From the NCBI GenBank assembly GCA_017531505.1, contig JAFXKX010000009.1:80154-144153 (forward strand): a stretch of DNA of 64,000 nucleotides, read 5' to 3'. Position 1 is the stretch's first letter, and the number at the start of each line of letters is the position of its first letter. Source of the stretch: Clostridia bacterium (lineage in GTDB: Bacteria > Bacillota > Clostridia > Christensenellales > Christensenellaceae). Under the pieces are notes generated by a model. It saw nothing but the letters and a program-made list of their open reading frames with translations. It was not told the origin of the DNA and made no database searches. Shown one piece after another: positions 1 through 9,627 of the stretch. The position numbers were made by a program, and so were the translations under genes.

Positions 1-380
1 ACCGCATTCTTTTTCATGTCTTTGTAAATGCCCTTGCGCATATCCGGCTTCTTGCTGTAAGCCAATATCAGTTTTGTCTGCGGCGGCAATACTTCCATCA
101 CCTTTTCAAACTGCAATGCTTTTTCGCTGATATCGATGTCTTCCAGCAGAACAACACGCAGTTCCGCAAAACAGGGAGCTTGTAAACACGCATTTTTGAC
201 ATCTGCGTAAGTCGTCTTTTCCTTCAGGATCGTCAGGTTCATTTCGGGAAATTGGATATCCAAAGCAGCAATCAGCGCATCTTTACAGTGATCTACCAGA
301 TATTGTTCTTCACCGTACAGAAAAAAACAGTTTTCTGTTTTCAGTTGTGGCAGCTGATTGATAAATTCCAATGCCTGCAT
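1..380 (-). CDS. holA: DNA polymerase III delta subunit, N-terminal part (cut by window edge)
   Basis: This is the clamp-loader delta subunit, which opens the sliding clamp during replication. About 126 N-terminal residues are visible and the gene runs off the left edge. The start MQALEFINQLPQ leads into the FFLYGEEQYLVD segment, typical of the delta subunit's degenerate AAA+ fold. The ATG at 380 has a perfect GGAGG seven bases upstream, lying over the comEC stop codon, so it is probably translated after comEC. The comEC-holA neighbourhood is widespread in Bacillota and supports the call. Only the first domain can be checked here. Confidence 0.85.
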   Translation of the reverse strand, partial: MQALEFINQLPQLKTENCFFLYGEEQYLVDHCKDALIAALDIQFPEMNLTILKEKTTYADVKNACLQAPCFAELRVVLLEDIDISEKALQFEKVMEVLPPQTKLILAYSKKPDMRKGIYKDMKKNA

Positions 381-383
381 ATG

Positions 384-2483
384 TTATCCTCCGTTTTCCG
401 GGATCAGATCGATCTCCAGCATCCCTGTCTGATACAGATTTTCTCCCGACCCATGCACTGCTCTTTGATCCGCATATACAAAACGCATATACTCCAACTG
501 TGCAGGCAATTCACTGTATCCACCCTTATTATAATAAAGAATCGGGATACTTCCAATGTCTTGAGCAATATTTTCATGAAAATCCAATACAAACAGGCAA
601 GCCGGATCCTCTGCCACCGTCAGCAGCAAGGTACTTTCTTCCTGCCCCTGCCACAAATACATCTGTTCGCTGATCCGTAATGACTCCGGTAATGCTTTGA
701 CATCGGTATATCCCCACTTATATTTCAATACCGTCGCTACGGTATCCGCCGCATATATGCATTGTATGCGCCCCATATCATACAGCCGACACAGCGCTTC
801 ACTTCCGCTGCCCACATCTGTCATAATACACACATCGTAATCCATACCGCGTTCCAGCGCATATTCCCATGCCGCTTCGCCGCCGCCATCCGAAATCAAT
901 ATATTTCTGCCGTCCTCGGTAGTGAGTACCGCACAAAGATCCTCCTCTGCAAAACACCGCAGCGTCATCTTCTTAGGTAGCGCAGGCAGCAGCAACCCCA
1001 GCGCAAAGACCACAGCCAGCGCACCTGCAATGACCTTCTTGTATTTTTGCGACAGAAAGACTTTATCAGAATACAGATACAGGCTGAAATACCAGACCCC
1101 TATCAGCAGCGGTGCCATCGCCGGCAGATAAAATCCCCAGTGGTCTATGGCCGCACACGCGCTTACAAATTCATCAAAAATATGGATGCACCATGCACCG
1201 ATCTCTGCCCAGACCGCACCTGTATCAAACAGCAGCGCCAACGCTGTTACACCCATAAGCAACGGGATCATCAAAGCCGAATACAACACTGCTGCTGTAT
1301 TGGCCAGCAGTCCGGGCAACCAAATATAATGACTGATCCCAAGCGTGATGGGCAATGTCCCCAGCGTTGCAGCTATGCCTGTACAAACCGCCTGCCGCAA
1401 TATCGACGGGCGCATTTTACAAAGGATCTCTTCCAGCGGGCGTGTCAGCAATATCATACCCAGCACTGCAGAGAAGGACAATTGCAGACCCAGATCAAAT
1501 ATCTGCGCCGGATTCCCCGCCAGGATTCCCAGATAGGCAGCCGCCAATGCCGTCAGCGGGTCATTGCGTTTGCCGAGGTATTTTACCCATACCGCCACTT
1601 CATACATCCATAAAGCACGTACCATAGATACTTTCCAGCCGGTCAGTATCGTGTAAAACACCATCACCGCCTGTCCTATCCAAAAAGGAATACGTCGATC
1701 GATCATTTTACCGCGGAATACCCAATGCAACAGTCCTGCCAAAATGGCAATATGTGAACCGGATATCGACAAAATATGCGTCAACCCCGTCAGCCGCAGT
1801 TGTTCTTTACGCAGGCTGTCTACATCGCTTTCATCACCCAGCAGAAATGCCTTTGCCAAATCTCCGTGCTGCGGGAACAATGCGTCGATACGCCGGCCAA
1901 GGTTTCGGCTCAATCGGTGAATAGCTGCCAACAAACCGCCTTTTGTGCCTGTTGCGGCATCTGCCTCACTATAACCGCGATACATCACACCTTGAGACAT
2001 ACAGTATCTGAGATCGTCAAAATCTCCGGGATGCAGCGAAGCCTCCGGCACCTGAAGCCGCACCATCGCCATAATATATGTATCCTGCTCATATTCTTCA
2101 GACGAAGTCAAAAAGATACCTTTGGACAATGCCTCGCCTTCTGCCGTTGCCTCTGTCAGCAGATAAGTATATCCGTCCTCCGACGGTATCACCTTTTGTA
2201 CACATCCCGTAATCGTGACTGTTTGAGAGAGATCGATATCGGGATACACAGGGATCACTGTGCCGCCGGCCCAGATACCGGCACACAATGCCGCCGCCAT
2301 ACCGCATATCAGCAGCCGTTTCCCGTCCAAAAACCATATACCGATGCCCATCAGCAGACCGATCACCAACAGACAGACCAATACCGGTAACCGATATACG
2401 ATACCCAATAAAATCCCCACCGTATACATCACTGCCGCAAACAGCAATATCCGCGGGTGCATCCATACACGCTTTTCTTTCAC
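384..2483 (-). CDS. comEC: ComEC/Rec2-type DNA uptake channel, with degenerate C-terminal domain
   Basis: This is the 699-residue inner-membrane channel for single-stranded DNA in natural transformation. Its order is an N-terminal membrane and OB-like region (about 1-200), the polytopic Competence domain with the SISGSHIAILAG signature (about 220-500), and a C-terminal domain from residue 506 where metallo-beta-lactamase folds normally sit. I placed the start at GTG 2483 because AAGGAGAGATC precedes it; an open extension to 2678 overlaps plsX and lacks a ribosome site. The C-terminal domain lacks the HxHxDH metal motif: the expected strand reads CIMTDVGSGSEAL. It lies between plsX and holA. 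Whether the cell is competent cannot be told from this gene alone. Confidence 0.9.
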   Translation of the reverse strand: MKEKRVWMHPRILLFAAVMYTVGILLGIVYRLPVLVCLLVIGLLMGIGIWFLDGKRLLICGMAAALCAGIWAGGTVIPVYPDIDLSQTVTITGCVQKVIPSEDGYTYLLTEATAEGEALSKGIFLTSSEEYEQDTYIMAMVRLQVPEASLHPGDFDDLRYCMSQGVMYRGYSEADAATGTKGGLLAAIHRLSRNLGRRIDALFPQHGDLAKAFLLGDESDVDSLRKEQLRLTGLTHILSISGSHIAILAGLLHWVFRGKMIDRRIPFWIGQAVMVFYTILTGWKVSMVRALWMYEVAVWVKYLGKRNDPLTALAAAYLGILAGNPAQIFDLGLQLSFSAVLGMILLTRPLEEILCKMRPSILRQAVCTGIAATLGTLPITLGISHYIWLPGLLANTAAVLYSALMIPLLMGVTALALLFDTGAVWAEIGAWCIHIFDEFVSACAAIDHWGFYLPAMAPLLIGVWYFSLYLYSDKVFLSQKYKKVIAGALAVVFALGLLLPALPKKMTLRCFAEEDLCAVLTTEDGRNILISDGGGEAAWEYALERGMDYDVCIMTDVGSGSEALCRLYDMGRIQCIYAADTVATVLKYKWGYTDVKALPESLRISEQMYLWQGQEESTLLLTVAEDPACLFVLDFHENIAQDIGSIPILYYNKGGYSELPAQLEYMRFVYADQRAVHGSGENLYQTGMLEIDLIPENGG

Positions 2484-2509
2484 ACGATCTCTCCTTTCCT
2501 TATAATATA

Positions 2510-2535
2510 AATGCAGCGCCTTAAGGCGCTGCATT
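2510..2535 (-). terminator. Hairpin between plsX and comEC, possible weak terminator
   Basis: This is a perfect 11-bp stem (AATGCAGCGCC with its complement) and a TTAA loop, directly after the plsX stop. On the minus strand it is followed by TATATTATAAGG rather than a clean T-run. It may attenuate or process the transcript rather than end it fully. Confidence 0.5.
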
Positions 2536-2547
2536 GTGTTTGTGTTC

Positions 2548-3567
2548 TTATTCGGCCTGCACAGTCTTCTCGTTGAGTTTTGCCAGCTCTTCCTGGATCT
2601 TTGCCACAACACCCATCTGCGCAAATTCTCTGCCCTGACGGATCGCGCTGACGATCGCCTTTGCATTGGAACTGCCATGGGATTTGATCAGACCTGCCTT
2701 GGTACCCAGCAGCAAAGAACCGCCGTATTCCGTATAGTCCAGTTTCTTTTTCAGATCTGTAAACGCAGGTTTTGCCAACAATGCGCCGATTTTTGTACGC
2801 GTTGTGCTCATCATTGCTTCCTTTATCTCTGCAAACAGGAAAGATGCGCAACCCTCCATAAACTTCATCAATACATTGCCGGTAAATCCGTCTGCTACGA
2901 CTACGTCAAAATCACCGCTCAGAATGTCTCTTCCTTCTGCATTGCCTACAAAGTTAATATCTGCCTGCTTGAGCAGCTGATATGCCTCTTTGGTCAATGC
3001 ATTTCCTTTTTCTTCTTCAGCACCGTTGTTGATCAGGCCTACTCTGGGGTTTTCGATGCCCATGATCAATCGCATATAAATGCTGCCCATGACTGCAAAC
3101 TGCTGCAAGTATGCAGGCTTACAGTCTACATTGGCGCCGCAGTCGATCAGCAATACACCACCGCCAGCCGAGGGGAGGATCGGTGCCAGCGCAGGGCGCA
3201 GAACGCCGGGTGCGCGGCGAATGACCAAAGTACCGCCGGCTACTGCCGCACCGGTGCTGCCTGCCGTGATAAAGATATCTCCTTTGCCTTCTGTAGCCAT
3301 ACGCATACCAACTACCATAGAAGAATCCTTCTTGGTACGCACAGCGGCTACAGGCGGTTCTGCCATCTCTATCTCTTCCCTTGCATCTACGATTTCTACG
3401 CGTTCCTTATCATAATTCTGACCTGCCAGATGTTCGCGGATCACTTCCTCTTTGCCTACCAGATAGACAAAAATATCCTCATACTCATGCAGCGCTGCCA
3501 CGGTACCGTCAATAATCGCCTTCGGCGCGTTATCGCCGCCCATGGCATCTATAATGATTTTATACAT
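2548..3567 (-). CDS. plsX: Phosphate acyltransferase PlsX
   Basis: PlsX converts acyl-ACP and phosphate to acyl-phosphate, the first step of phospholipid synthesis in most Gram-positive bacteria, as a peripheral membrane enzyme. The 339-residue protein has the family's usual length, the MYKIIIDAMGGDNAP start, and the glycine-rich GSTGA and ADGFTGNV segments of the PTA-like fold. The start at 3567 has GAGG nine bases upstream. In many Bacillota plsX is followed by fabD, acpP and rnc; here it is followed by comEC, so the lipid cluster has been split. The small membrane gene at 3580-3891 lies 12 bases upstream and is probably co-transcribed. Confidence 0.95.
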   Translation of the reverse strand: MYKIIIDAMGGDNAPKAIIDGTVAALHEYEDIFVYLVGKEEVIREHLAGQNYDKERVEIVDAREEIEMAEPPVAAVRTKKDSSMVVGMRMATEGKGDIFITAGSTGAAVAGGTLVIRRAPGVLRPALAPILPSAGGGVLLIDCGANVDCKPAYLQQFAVMGSIYMRLIMGIENPRVGLINNGAEEEKGNALTKEAYQLLKQADINFVGNAEGRDILSGDFDVVVADGFTGNVLMKFMEGCASFLFAEIKEAMMSTTRTKIGALLAKPAFTDLKKKLDYTEYGGSLLLGTKAGLIKSHGSSNAKAIVSAIRQGREFAQMGVVAKIQEELAKLNEKTVQAE

Positions 3568-3579
3568 ATCTGCCTCGCA

Positions 3580-3891
3580 TTACTTCAGGTATTTCCCGAA
3601 TTTCTTTTTGAAATAAACGACCGTTCCCAATACCAGTGCCAGACAAATGCCATACATAATATAGCTCAGTACCATCAGATTTTCGATCGCATACATTTCG
3701 ATCACGCTGATTGCCGTCATCAGAATACCAACCACAATAGCCAGTATGCTGATCGCCTTATTGACTTCGGGCTTGATCTCATCGGGATAATCGTTTTTAT
3801 ACAAACTGCCTTTACGGGTAATACCGGAGATCAAAAAGAAAATACCAATACCCAGGTTAAACAATGTAAGCATATTGTCCATATCATTCAT
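3580..3891 (-). CDS. Small three-helix membrane protein, function unknown
   Basis: This 103-residue protein has three hydrophobic segments (about 8-24, 45-65 and 70-92) and a basic tail ending YFKKKFGKYLK. The region between helices 1 and 2 is charged (SLYKNDYPDEIKPEVNK). I recognise no named family. GAGG sits eight bases before the ATG. It lies 12 bases upstream of plsX on the same strand and probably shares its transcript, which hints at a membrane role but no more. The 83 bases before the metallophosphoesterase gene hold no obvious terminator. Confidence 0.7.
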   Translation of the reverse strand: MNDMDNMLTLFNLGIGIFFLISGITRKGSLYKNDYPDEIKPEVNKAISILAIVVGILMTAISVIEMYAIENLMVLSYIMYGICLALVLGTVVYFKKKFGKYLK

Positions 3892-3974
3892 AATTGCGTC
3901 CTCTTCAGCGGATAACCGCTTCTCTTATATGATTTTATAATTATATAGTTCTGTGTCGAAAAAGTCAACGCGGC

Positions 3975-4667
3975 TCAGCGAATCTCTCGCAGCGAGAATT
4001 CCAAATAGTCACATGATGTCAGTATATAGCGGACACCGTCGATCACGATATCTTCAAAATCCTCTTTACGGATCTGCCTGCCGTGCAGATGTCCGTACAA
4101 CACTGTTTTTACACCGTACTCCGCATATAGTCTTGTAAACTCACTGGCACCTTTATCCTGCGTAAACGGTGGATAATGCATAATCCCGATGCGTTCTCCC
4201 TCCAGCTTCTGCGCCGCTTTCAGAGACAGTTCCAGGCGATTGACCTCGCGGGCATAGATCTTTGCATCCTCCTGCGAAAAATCCTGTTCGCCCTTCTGCT
4301 TCCATCCGCGCGCCCCGACAAATACATAATCCCCTAATACAATGGCATTATTCTGCAGAAAATGCGTATTGTTATGCAAATAAGCATTTGTCTTTTTGAG
4401 AGAAGCGTGCCAGTAGTCATGATTGCCGCGAATCAGGATCTTGGTACCCGGCATACCGCATACCGCATCCAGATCCGCCTTGGCATGAGCATAGTCCATC
4501 GCCCAGCTGGTATCACCTGCAGAAATGACCACATCATCGTCTGTCACTTTTTCCATCCAATCTTTTTGGATGCTCTGCCAATGATCTGTCCAATTTTGTC
4601 CGAAAATATCCATGGGCTTATCGCTGTCCAATGAAAGATGCAGGTCGGATATGGCATATATCTTCAC
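3975..4667 (-). CDS. Calcineurin-like metallophosphoesterase
   Basis: This 230-residue protein of the two-metal phosphoesterase superfamily starts VKIYAISDLHLSL and carries the metal-binding blocks DLHL, GDTSW, GNHDYW and GHLHG in order. It resembles the YpbG/YmdB-like group often found near engB, but the substrate cannot be read from sequence. The start is GTG at 4667, which overlaps the engB stop as GTGA and has GGAGG seven bases upstream. That overlap means it is translated together with engB at the tail of the lon-engB unit. Confidence 0.85.
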   Translation of the reverse strand: MKIYAISDLHLSLDSDKPMDIFGQNWTDHWQSIQKDWMEKVTDDDVVISAGDTSWAMDYAHAKADLDAVCGMPGTKILIRGNHDYWHASLKKTNAYLHNNTHFLQNNAIVLGDYVFVGARGWKQKGEQDFSQEDAKIYAREVNRLELSLKAAQKLEGERIGIMHYPPFTQDKGASEFTRLYAEYGVKTVLYGHLHGRQIRKEDFEDIVIDGVRYILTSCDYLEFSLREIR

Positions 4668-5266
4668 GCCTCTTCCTCCTCCGCAAACAGATATCCTTCT
4701 ATTACTTCCAGCAATTCGTCCTTGCCCAATTTGTCTTCCGAGGAGATGTGCAGCACGGTTTCGCAATGATAGTCTTTCAGCAGACGTTTGATACGGTTAC
4801 ATTCATTTTTCCGCTTGGATTTTGCCACCTTGTCCGCCTTTGTCGCCACTACAATATACGGTATTCCAAAATAGTTGGCATACTCGATCATCGCGATATC
4901 ATGCTCTGTCGGTTCTCTGCGGATATCGATCAGGATCAATACCACTTTCAGCATAGGTGACTGTTCAAAGTAGCCACCCATACGTGCATCCCACTGTCCC
5001 AGTTCCTCCTTGGATACATTTGCAAATCCGTATCCCGGCAAGTCCACCAGATAAAAATTGCCATTGAGCAGGAAATAATTGACCAGTTTTGTCTTACCCG
5101 GCGTTTTGGATACTTTGGCCAGCTTATTCTGGTTTGTCAACATATTGATCAGTGAAGATTTTCCCACATTGGATTTACCCACCAATGCCACTTCAGGCAG
5201 ATCGCTGTTGAATTCCGCATAATCCTTTGTCAAACTCTTGATAAACTTTGCAGATGTGATGCGCAT
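4664..5266 (-). CDS. engB: Ribosome-biogenesis GTP-binding protein EngB/YsxC
   Basis: EngB is an essential GTPase that assists late assembly of the large ribosomal subunit. The 200-residue protein has the expected G-motifs: G1 GKSNVGKSS, G3 DLPGYG, and G4 ATKADK. It also has the conserved N-terminal AEFNSDLPEVALVG. Its ATG overlaps the lon stop by one base (TAATG), so translation is coupled to lon. The lon-engB order is common in Bacillota. The metallophosphoesterase gene follows with a four-base overlap. Confidence 0.95.
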   Translation of the reverse strand: MRITSAKFIKSLTKDYAEFNSDLPEVALVGKSNVGKSSLINMLTNQNKLAKVSKTPGKTKLVNYFLLNGNFYLVDLPGYGFANVSKEELGQWDARMGGYFEQSPMLKVVLILIDIRREPTEHDIAMIEYANYFGIPYIVVATKADKVAKSKRKNECNRIKRLLKDYHCETVLHISSEDKLGKDELLEVIEGYLFAEEEEA

Positions 5267-7578
5267 TACGCTTTCTCCTTCATCAATCCCAGCCGCAGCA
5301 CCTCTTCAAAATGGGTCACCGGATGGAACTGCAGTTTCTCTCGGATCTCTTTAGGGATATCCTGAATATCCCTTACATTTTCTTTGGGAATAATGATCTC
5401 TCGGATACCCGCACGGTATGCCGCAAAAGCCTTCTCCCGCAAGCCGCCGATCATCAGTACTCTGCCTACCAATGTGATCTCACCGGTCATTGCAATATCT
5501 CTGCGCACTTTACGGCCGGTCAGCGCGCTGCTGACAGCCAGTGCCATGGTGATACCCGCAGAAGGACCATCTTTGGGCACCGCGCCCTCGGGCACATGGA
5601 TGTGGATATCTTTATTCTTATAAAACTCCCCATCGATGCCCAGCGAACCGCTGATCGCCCGCACGTGAGAAATCGCCGTCTTGGCACTTTCCTTCATCAC
5701 ATCGCCCAACTGACCTGTCAGTTCGATATTGCCGCTGCCTTCCATAGCCGATACTTCCACCGGCAATGTGGTGCCGCCCGCATATGTCCATGCCAGACCT
5801 ACCGCCACGCCTACACAGGGCTTATCCGGCAGCTGTGTTTCCAGATGTTTCGGCTTACCCAAATACTCTGCCAGATCTTTTTTGCCGATCGCGATGGACT
5901 GATTTTGCTCCACATACTTTTTGGCTGCTTTGCGGCAAAGCACACCGATCTCCCGCTCCAGCGAACGCACACCGCTTTCCACCGTATACTCGCTGATGAT
6001 CGCGCGTACTGCTGCAGGCTGTATTTTGAGCATTTCTTTGGTCAGGCCATTCTTTTCCAACTGTTTGGGAATGAGATGTTTGTTTGCGATCTGCTCTTTC
6101 TCATAAGGCGTATAGCTTTCCAGTTCTATGATCTCCAATCGGTCATACAATGCCGGCGGGATATCCTCTGCATTGTTTGCTGTTGCAATAAACATGACCT
6201 GAGACAGATCAAAATCAATATCCAGATAATGATCCTGGAACGCGGTATTGACTGATTCGTCCAGCACTTCCAGCATAGCAGAAGTGGGGTCCCCCTTATA
6301 ATCGCTGGCCATCTTATCGATCTCATCCAGCAGGAATACCGGATTCATCGTTCCTGCACGGCGAATGTTGGAGATGATGCGTCCGGGCACGGCACCGATA
6401 TACGTTCTGCGATGTCCGCGGATCTCTGCCTCATCACGCACGCCGCCCAGCGACATTCTGACAAATTTACGACCGATCGCCTCTGCAATACAGCTGGCAA
6501 TGGATGTTTTGCCTACACCGGGCGGTCCCACAAAGCACAGGATATTGCCCTGCAGTTTGCCGGTCAGAGAGAACACAGATAAATACTCTAAAATGCGCTC
6601 CTTGACCTTATCCATGCCATAGTGTTTCTTATCCAGCGTCTTCTTCGCCTTTGCGATATCCACCGTATCCTCGGTATAGCGTCCATACGGCAGCGCTGTG
6701 ATCCATTCAAAATAGTTGAGCAGCACATTATAATCCGGAGACTGCGGATTCATACGCTCCATACGCGCCGCTTCCTTATACAGTTTTTCCTTGATATCCT
6801 CTTCCACGGGCATAGATGCAATGAACTCCTTAAAGCCCTGCACCTCACCCTCTACATCGTCATCGCCCAAAGAGATCTGCATAGATTTGATCTGTTCGCG
6901 CAGATACGCCTCTTTCTGCATCTTCTCCATACGTACACGGGTAGACTTGGTGATCTCACGTTCCAGTTCGCCGATGTTCTTTTCCTGCTCGATCAACTCG
7001 ATCAGTTTTTTATAGCGCACCTGAATATCCAATGTATCCAACAGATCCTGCTTGTCCTCGATCTTGTTGACAAATGTCAGCGCAACCGTATCTACCAACT
7101 CCTGCTCAGAAGTGATATCCTGCAATGCATATACGGTTTCCATGCTTACTTTACCTGTCACCTGCGCATAATCTTCATAGGCATTGAGCAATGCGCGCAT
7201 ATATGCGTGTCCGAATCTGCCATCTACCGGCAATTCTTCACACTCCTGTACATCTGCATAATAATGTCCATCCACCCAGCAGTCCAGCATACGGGCCCGG
7301 CTGATGCCGTTTGCCAATATCCGCAGAGCACCGTCCTGCAGTTTCAATACATGCTTGATCTTGCACAGCACACCGGTGGTATATATGTCTTTTTTGGCAG
7401 GGCTCTCCATCCGCAGGTTTTTCTGCGTTGCCAGAAAAATATAAGAATCCTGCTCTACTGCATGGTTGACCGCATCAACAGAAGTCTGCCGTGCCACTTC
7501 AAAATTTATTACTGTATTGGGAAATACAACGATACCGCGCAGCGGTACCATAGGCAGGCTGCGATATTCTTTTTGCAT
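5266..7578 (-). CDS. lon: ATP-dependent protease Lon (LonA type)
   Basis: Lon is a cytosolic AAA+ serine protease for damaged and regulatory proteins. The 770-residue protein runs: N-terminal substrate domain (about 1-290), AAA+ module with Walker A GPPGVGKTS and Walker B VFLLDEIDK, and a C-terminal peptidase with the catalytic Ser673-Lys716 dyad in DGPSAG and LREKAF. I chose the ATG at 7578 because GGAGG is 11 bases upstream; an ATG at 7587 sits only two bases from the same site, and further upstream starts have no ribosome site. It has its own promoter (7618-7646), downstream of the clpX terminator. Confidence 0.96.
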   Translation of the reverse strand: MQKEYRSLPMVPLRGIVVFPNTVINFEVARQTSVDAVNHAVEQDSYIFLATQKNLRMESPAKKDIYTTGVLCKIKHVLKLQDGALRILANGISRARMLDCWVDGHYYADVQECEELPVDGRFGHAYMRALLNAYEDYAQVTGKVSMETVYALQDITSEQELVDTVALTFVNKIEDKQDLLDTLDIQVRYKKLIELIEQEKNIGELEREITKSTRVRMEKMQKEAYLREQIKSMQISLGDDDVEGEVQGFKEFIASMPVEEDIKEKLYKEAARMERMNPQSPDYNVLLNYFEWITALPYGRYTEDTVDIAKAKKTLDKKHYGMDKVKERILEYLSVFSLTGKLQGNILCFVGPPGVGKTSIASCIAEAIGRKFVRMSLGGVRDEAEIRGHRRTYIGAVPGRIISNIRRAGTMNPVFLLDEIDKMASDYKGDPTSAMLEVLDESVNTAFQDHYLDIDFDLSQVMFIATANNAEDIPPALYDRLEIIELESYTPYEKEQIANKHLIPKQLEKNGLTKEMLKIQPAAVRAIISEYTVESGVRSLEREIGVLCRKAAKKYVEQNQSIAIGKKDLAEYLGKPKHLETQLPDKPCVGVAVGLAWTYAGGTTLPVEVSAMEGSGNIELTGQLGDVMKESAKTAISHVRAISGSLGIDGEFYKNKDIHIHVPEGAVPKDGPSAGITMALAVSSALTGRKVRRDIAMTGEITLVGRVLMIGGLREKAFAAYRAGIREIIIPKENVRDIQDIPKEIREKLQFHPVTHFEEVLRLGLMKEKA

Positions 7579-7617
7579 ATCTTTCATTTCCTCCAAATCA
7601 CTAAATATCCATTTTGT

Positions 7618-7646
7618 ATTATACAACAAAACCCGACTTCGCACAA
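7618..7646 (-). promoter_or_regulatory. Sigma-A-type promoter for lon
   Basis: Reading on the minus strand: -35 TTGTGC (7646-7641), 17-base spacer, -10 TATAAT (7623-7618). It lies between the clpX terminator and lon. No CtsR or CIRCE heat-shock operator is visible around it. Confidence 0.65.
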
Positions 7647-7683
7647 CCGACACTGCCCGTGCAAATTGCGGAACAATTTGTAA

Positions 7684-7712
7684 ATAAAAAAAGCAGCCGT
7701 ATTGGCTGCTTT
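7684..7712 (-). terminator. Intrinsic terminator after clpX
   Basis: Nine-base-pair stem AAAGCAGCC/GGCTGCTTT with a five-base loop, followed on the minus strand by a run of T. It starts two bases after the clpX stop and separates tig-clpP-clpX from lon. Confidence 0.9.
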
Positions 7713-7714
7713 TA

Positions 7715-8977
7715 TCAGTTTGCTTGTAAAGCAGGCTGCGAGTCCGAAATCAGCTTCAGCTTTTCAGGACGCCGTACTGCTTCTTTGGTAATGATACACT
7801 CCCGGATGTCTTTTCTGGAAGGAGCCTCATACATCGCATCGATCATGATCGTTTCCAGAATAGAACGCAAACCTCTCGCACCGGTATTTCTCTCCAGTGC
7901 CAGAGTCGCTACCTCTTCAATGGCCTCATCCTCAAACTTCAATGTAATACCATCCATGTCAAACAGTTTCTTATACTGTTTGACCAAAGAGTTTTTCGGT
8001 TCGGTCAGAATGTTCTTAAGCGCATCTTTATCCAGTGCTTCCAAAGTCACTACCATCGGGACACGGCCGATAAACTCGGGAATCAGGCCGAATTTCAACA
8101 GATCCTGAGGCAGCAATTCATTATACAGTTCCCCCAGATTTTTTTCCTGTTTGGTCTTTACATCGGCACCAAAGCCCATCGTTTTTTTGCCGACGCGCTG
8201 CTCGATAATGCTTTCCAGCCCTACGAATGCGCCGCCGCAAATAAACAGAATATTGGTAGTATCGATCTGCAGCATCTCCTGATGGGGATGCTTTCTGCCT
8301 CCCTGCGGCGGTACGCTGGCCACAGTTCCCTCAAGGATCTTGAGCAGTGCCTGCTGTACACCTTCACCGGATACATCTCTGGTGATGGAAGGATTCTCAC
8401 TCTTACGGGCGATTTTATCGATCTCGTCGATATACACGATGCCGCGCTGCGCCTTTGCAATATCGCCGTTTGCTGCCTGAATCAATTTGAGCAGGATATT
8501 TTCTACGTCTTCACCTACATAGCCTGCTTCAGTCAGCGTGGTCGCATCTGCAATGGCAAAGGGCACTTTCAGGATGCGTGCCAATGTCTGTGCCAGCAGC
8601 GTTTTGCCGCATCCGGTAGGGCCCAGCATCAGGATATTGCTCTTGGAAAGTTCCACGTCATCGTCATTCTTACCGGCAAAGATCCGTTTATAGTGATTAT
8701 AAACGGATACTGCCAGATACTTTTTTGCCTTCGCCTGCCCGATCACATAATCGTCCAATACATCAACGATCTCTGCCGGGGTAGGCAACTCAAAGGCCTC
8801 AGGCGCACTTTCTTCGACTGCAAACTCATCAGAAACGATCTCCTGACAGAGTTCGATGCATTCATCACAGATGAATACGCCCGGACCGGCGATGATTCTT
8901 CTGACCTGATCCTGACTCTTTCCACAGAAAGAGCAGCGGACGGTCATATTGGTATCGTCAGACCTATTGTCGCTCAT
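7715..8977 (-). CDS. clpX: ATP-dependent Clp protease ATP-binding subunit ClpX
   Basis: ClpX is the AAA+ unfoldase that feeds substrates to ClpP. The 420-residue protein has the N-terminal C4 zinc domain (Cys15, Cys18, Cys37, Cys40), Walker A GPTGCGKT, Walker [11 protein letters not shown], and a ClpP-docking loop region (IGFG-like KTMGFGAD). The ATG at 8977 follows AAGGAAAGG with good spacing; a GTG two codons earlier is less likely. It lies 12 bases after clpP, so the two are co-transcribed. A strong terminator follows. Confidence 0.97.
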   Translation of the reverse strand: MSDNRSDDTNMTVRCSFCGKSQDQVRRIIAGPGVFICDECIELCQEIVSDEFAVEESAPEAFELPTPAEIVDVLDDYVIGQAKAKKYLAVSVYNHYKRIFAGKNDDDVELSKSNILMLGPTGCGKTLLAQTLARILKVPFAIADATTLTEAGYVGEDVENILLKLIQAANGDIAKAQRGIVYIDEIDKIARKSENPSITRDVSGEGVQQALLKILEGTVASVPPQGGRKHPHQEMLQIDTTNILFICGGAFVGLESIIEQRVGKKTMGFGADVKTKQEKNLGELYNELLPQDLLKFGLIPEFIGRVPMVVTLEALDKDALKNILTEPKNSLVKQYKKLFDMDGITLKFEDEAIEEVATLALERNTGARGLRSILETIMIDAMYEAPSRKDIRECIITKEAVRRPEKLKLISDSQPALQAN

Positions 8978-8989
8978 ATGCACCTTTCC

Positions 8990-9574
8990 TTATCTTTTTG
9001 CGGGAATCACTTCGTCAATGATTCCGTATTCCAGAGCCTCTGCCGCAGACATGTAGTAGTCTCTTTCCATATCTGCCTTCAGGCGCTCGATATCCTGACC
9101 GGTTCTCTCGGCCATGATATTGGTCAGTTTTTCTTTGATCTTCAGGATCTGACGAGCCTGGATCTCAATATCCGTTGCCTGCCCTCTGGCACCGCCAAGA
9201 GGCTGGTGGATCATGATCTCACTATTGGGCAGTGCTTTACGCTTGCCCTTTGCGCCTGCATTGAGCAGGAACGCACCCATAGATGCTGCCATACCGATGC
9301 AGATGGTGGATACATCACACTTTACATACTGCATGGTGTCATAGATCGCCATACCTGCAGTCACAGAACCACCCGGGCTGTTGATATACATATAGATATC
9401 TTTATCGGGATCCTCTGCTTCCAGGAAGATCATCTGTGCTACAACCAGATTTGCCATCATATCATCGATCTCACCGGAGAGGAAGATGATACGGTCTTTG
9501 AGCAGTCTGGAGTAAATATCATAGGAGCGCTCGCCCCTGTTTGTTTGTTCTACTACGATGGGTACATAACTCAT
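8990..9574 (-). CDS. clpP: ATP-dependent Clp protease proteolytic subunit ClpP
   Basis: ClpP is the tetradecameric serine peptidase partner of ClpX. The 194-residue protein has the catalytic triad Ser98 (in GMAASMGA), His123 (in MIHQP) and Asp172 (in ERDYYMS), at the standard positions of the family. The ATG at 9574 has AAAGGAG nine bases upstream; a TTG three codons earlier abuts the ribosome site and is unlikely. It stands between tig and clpX in the conserved tig-clpP-clpX order, 53 bases after the tig stop. Confidence 0.97.
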   Translation of the reverse strand: MSYVPIVVEQTNRGERSYDIYSRLLKDRIIFLSGEIDDMMANLVVAQMIFLEAEDPDKDIYMYINSPGGSVTAGMAIYDTMQYVKCDVSTICIGMAASMGAFLLNAGAKGKRKALPNSEIMIHQPLGGARGQATDIEIQARQILKIKEKLTNIMAERTGQDIERLKADMERDYYMSAAEALEYGIIDEVIPAKR

Positions 9575-9627
9575 AACAGTCAACTCCTTTACTTATATTG
9601 CCTGTAACAAGCCCTACCCCGCGCAGA

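Noticed and set aside
2484..2678. N-terminal extension of comEC overlapping the plsX end
   Set aside because: The extension encodes basic sequence with no homology, crosses the hairpin and has no ribosome site; GTG 2483 has one.
2536..3915. Plus-strand open frame of 459 codons over plsX and the small membrane gene
   Set aside because: Starts near the plsX/comEC hairpin without a ribosome site and has the composition of an antisense shadow; plsX explains the region.
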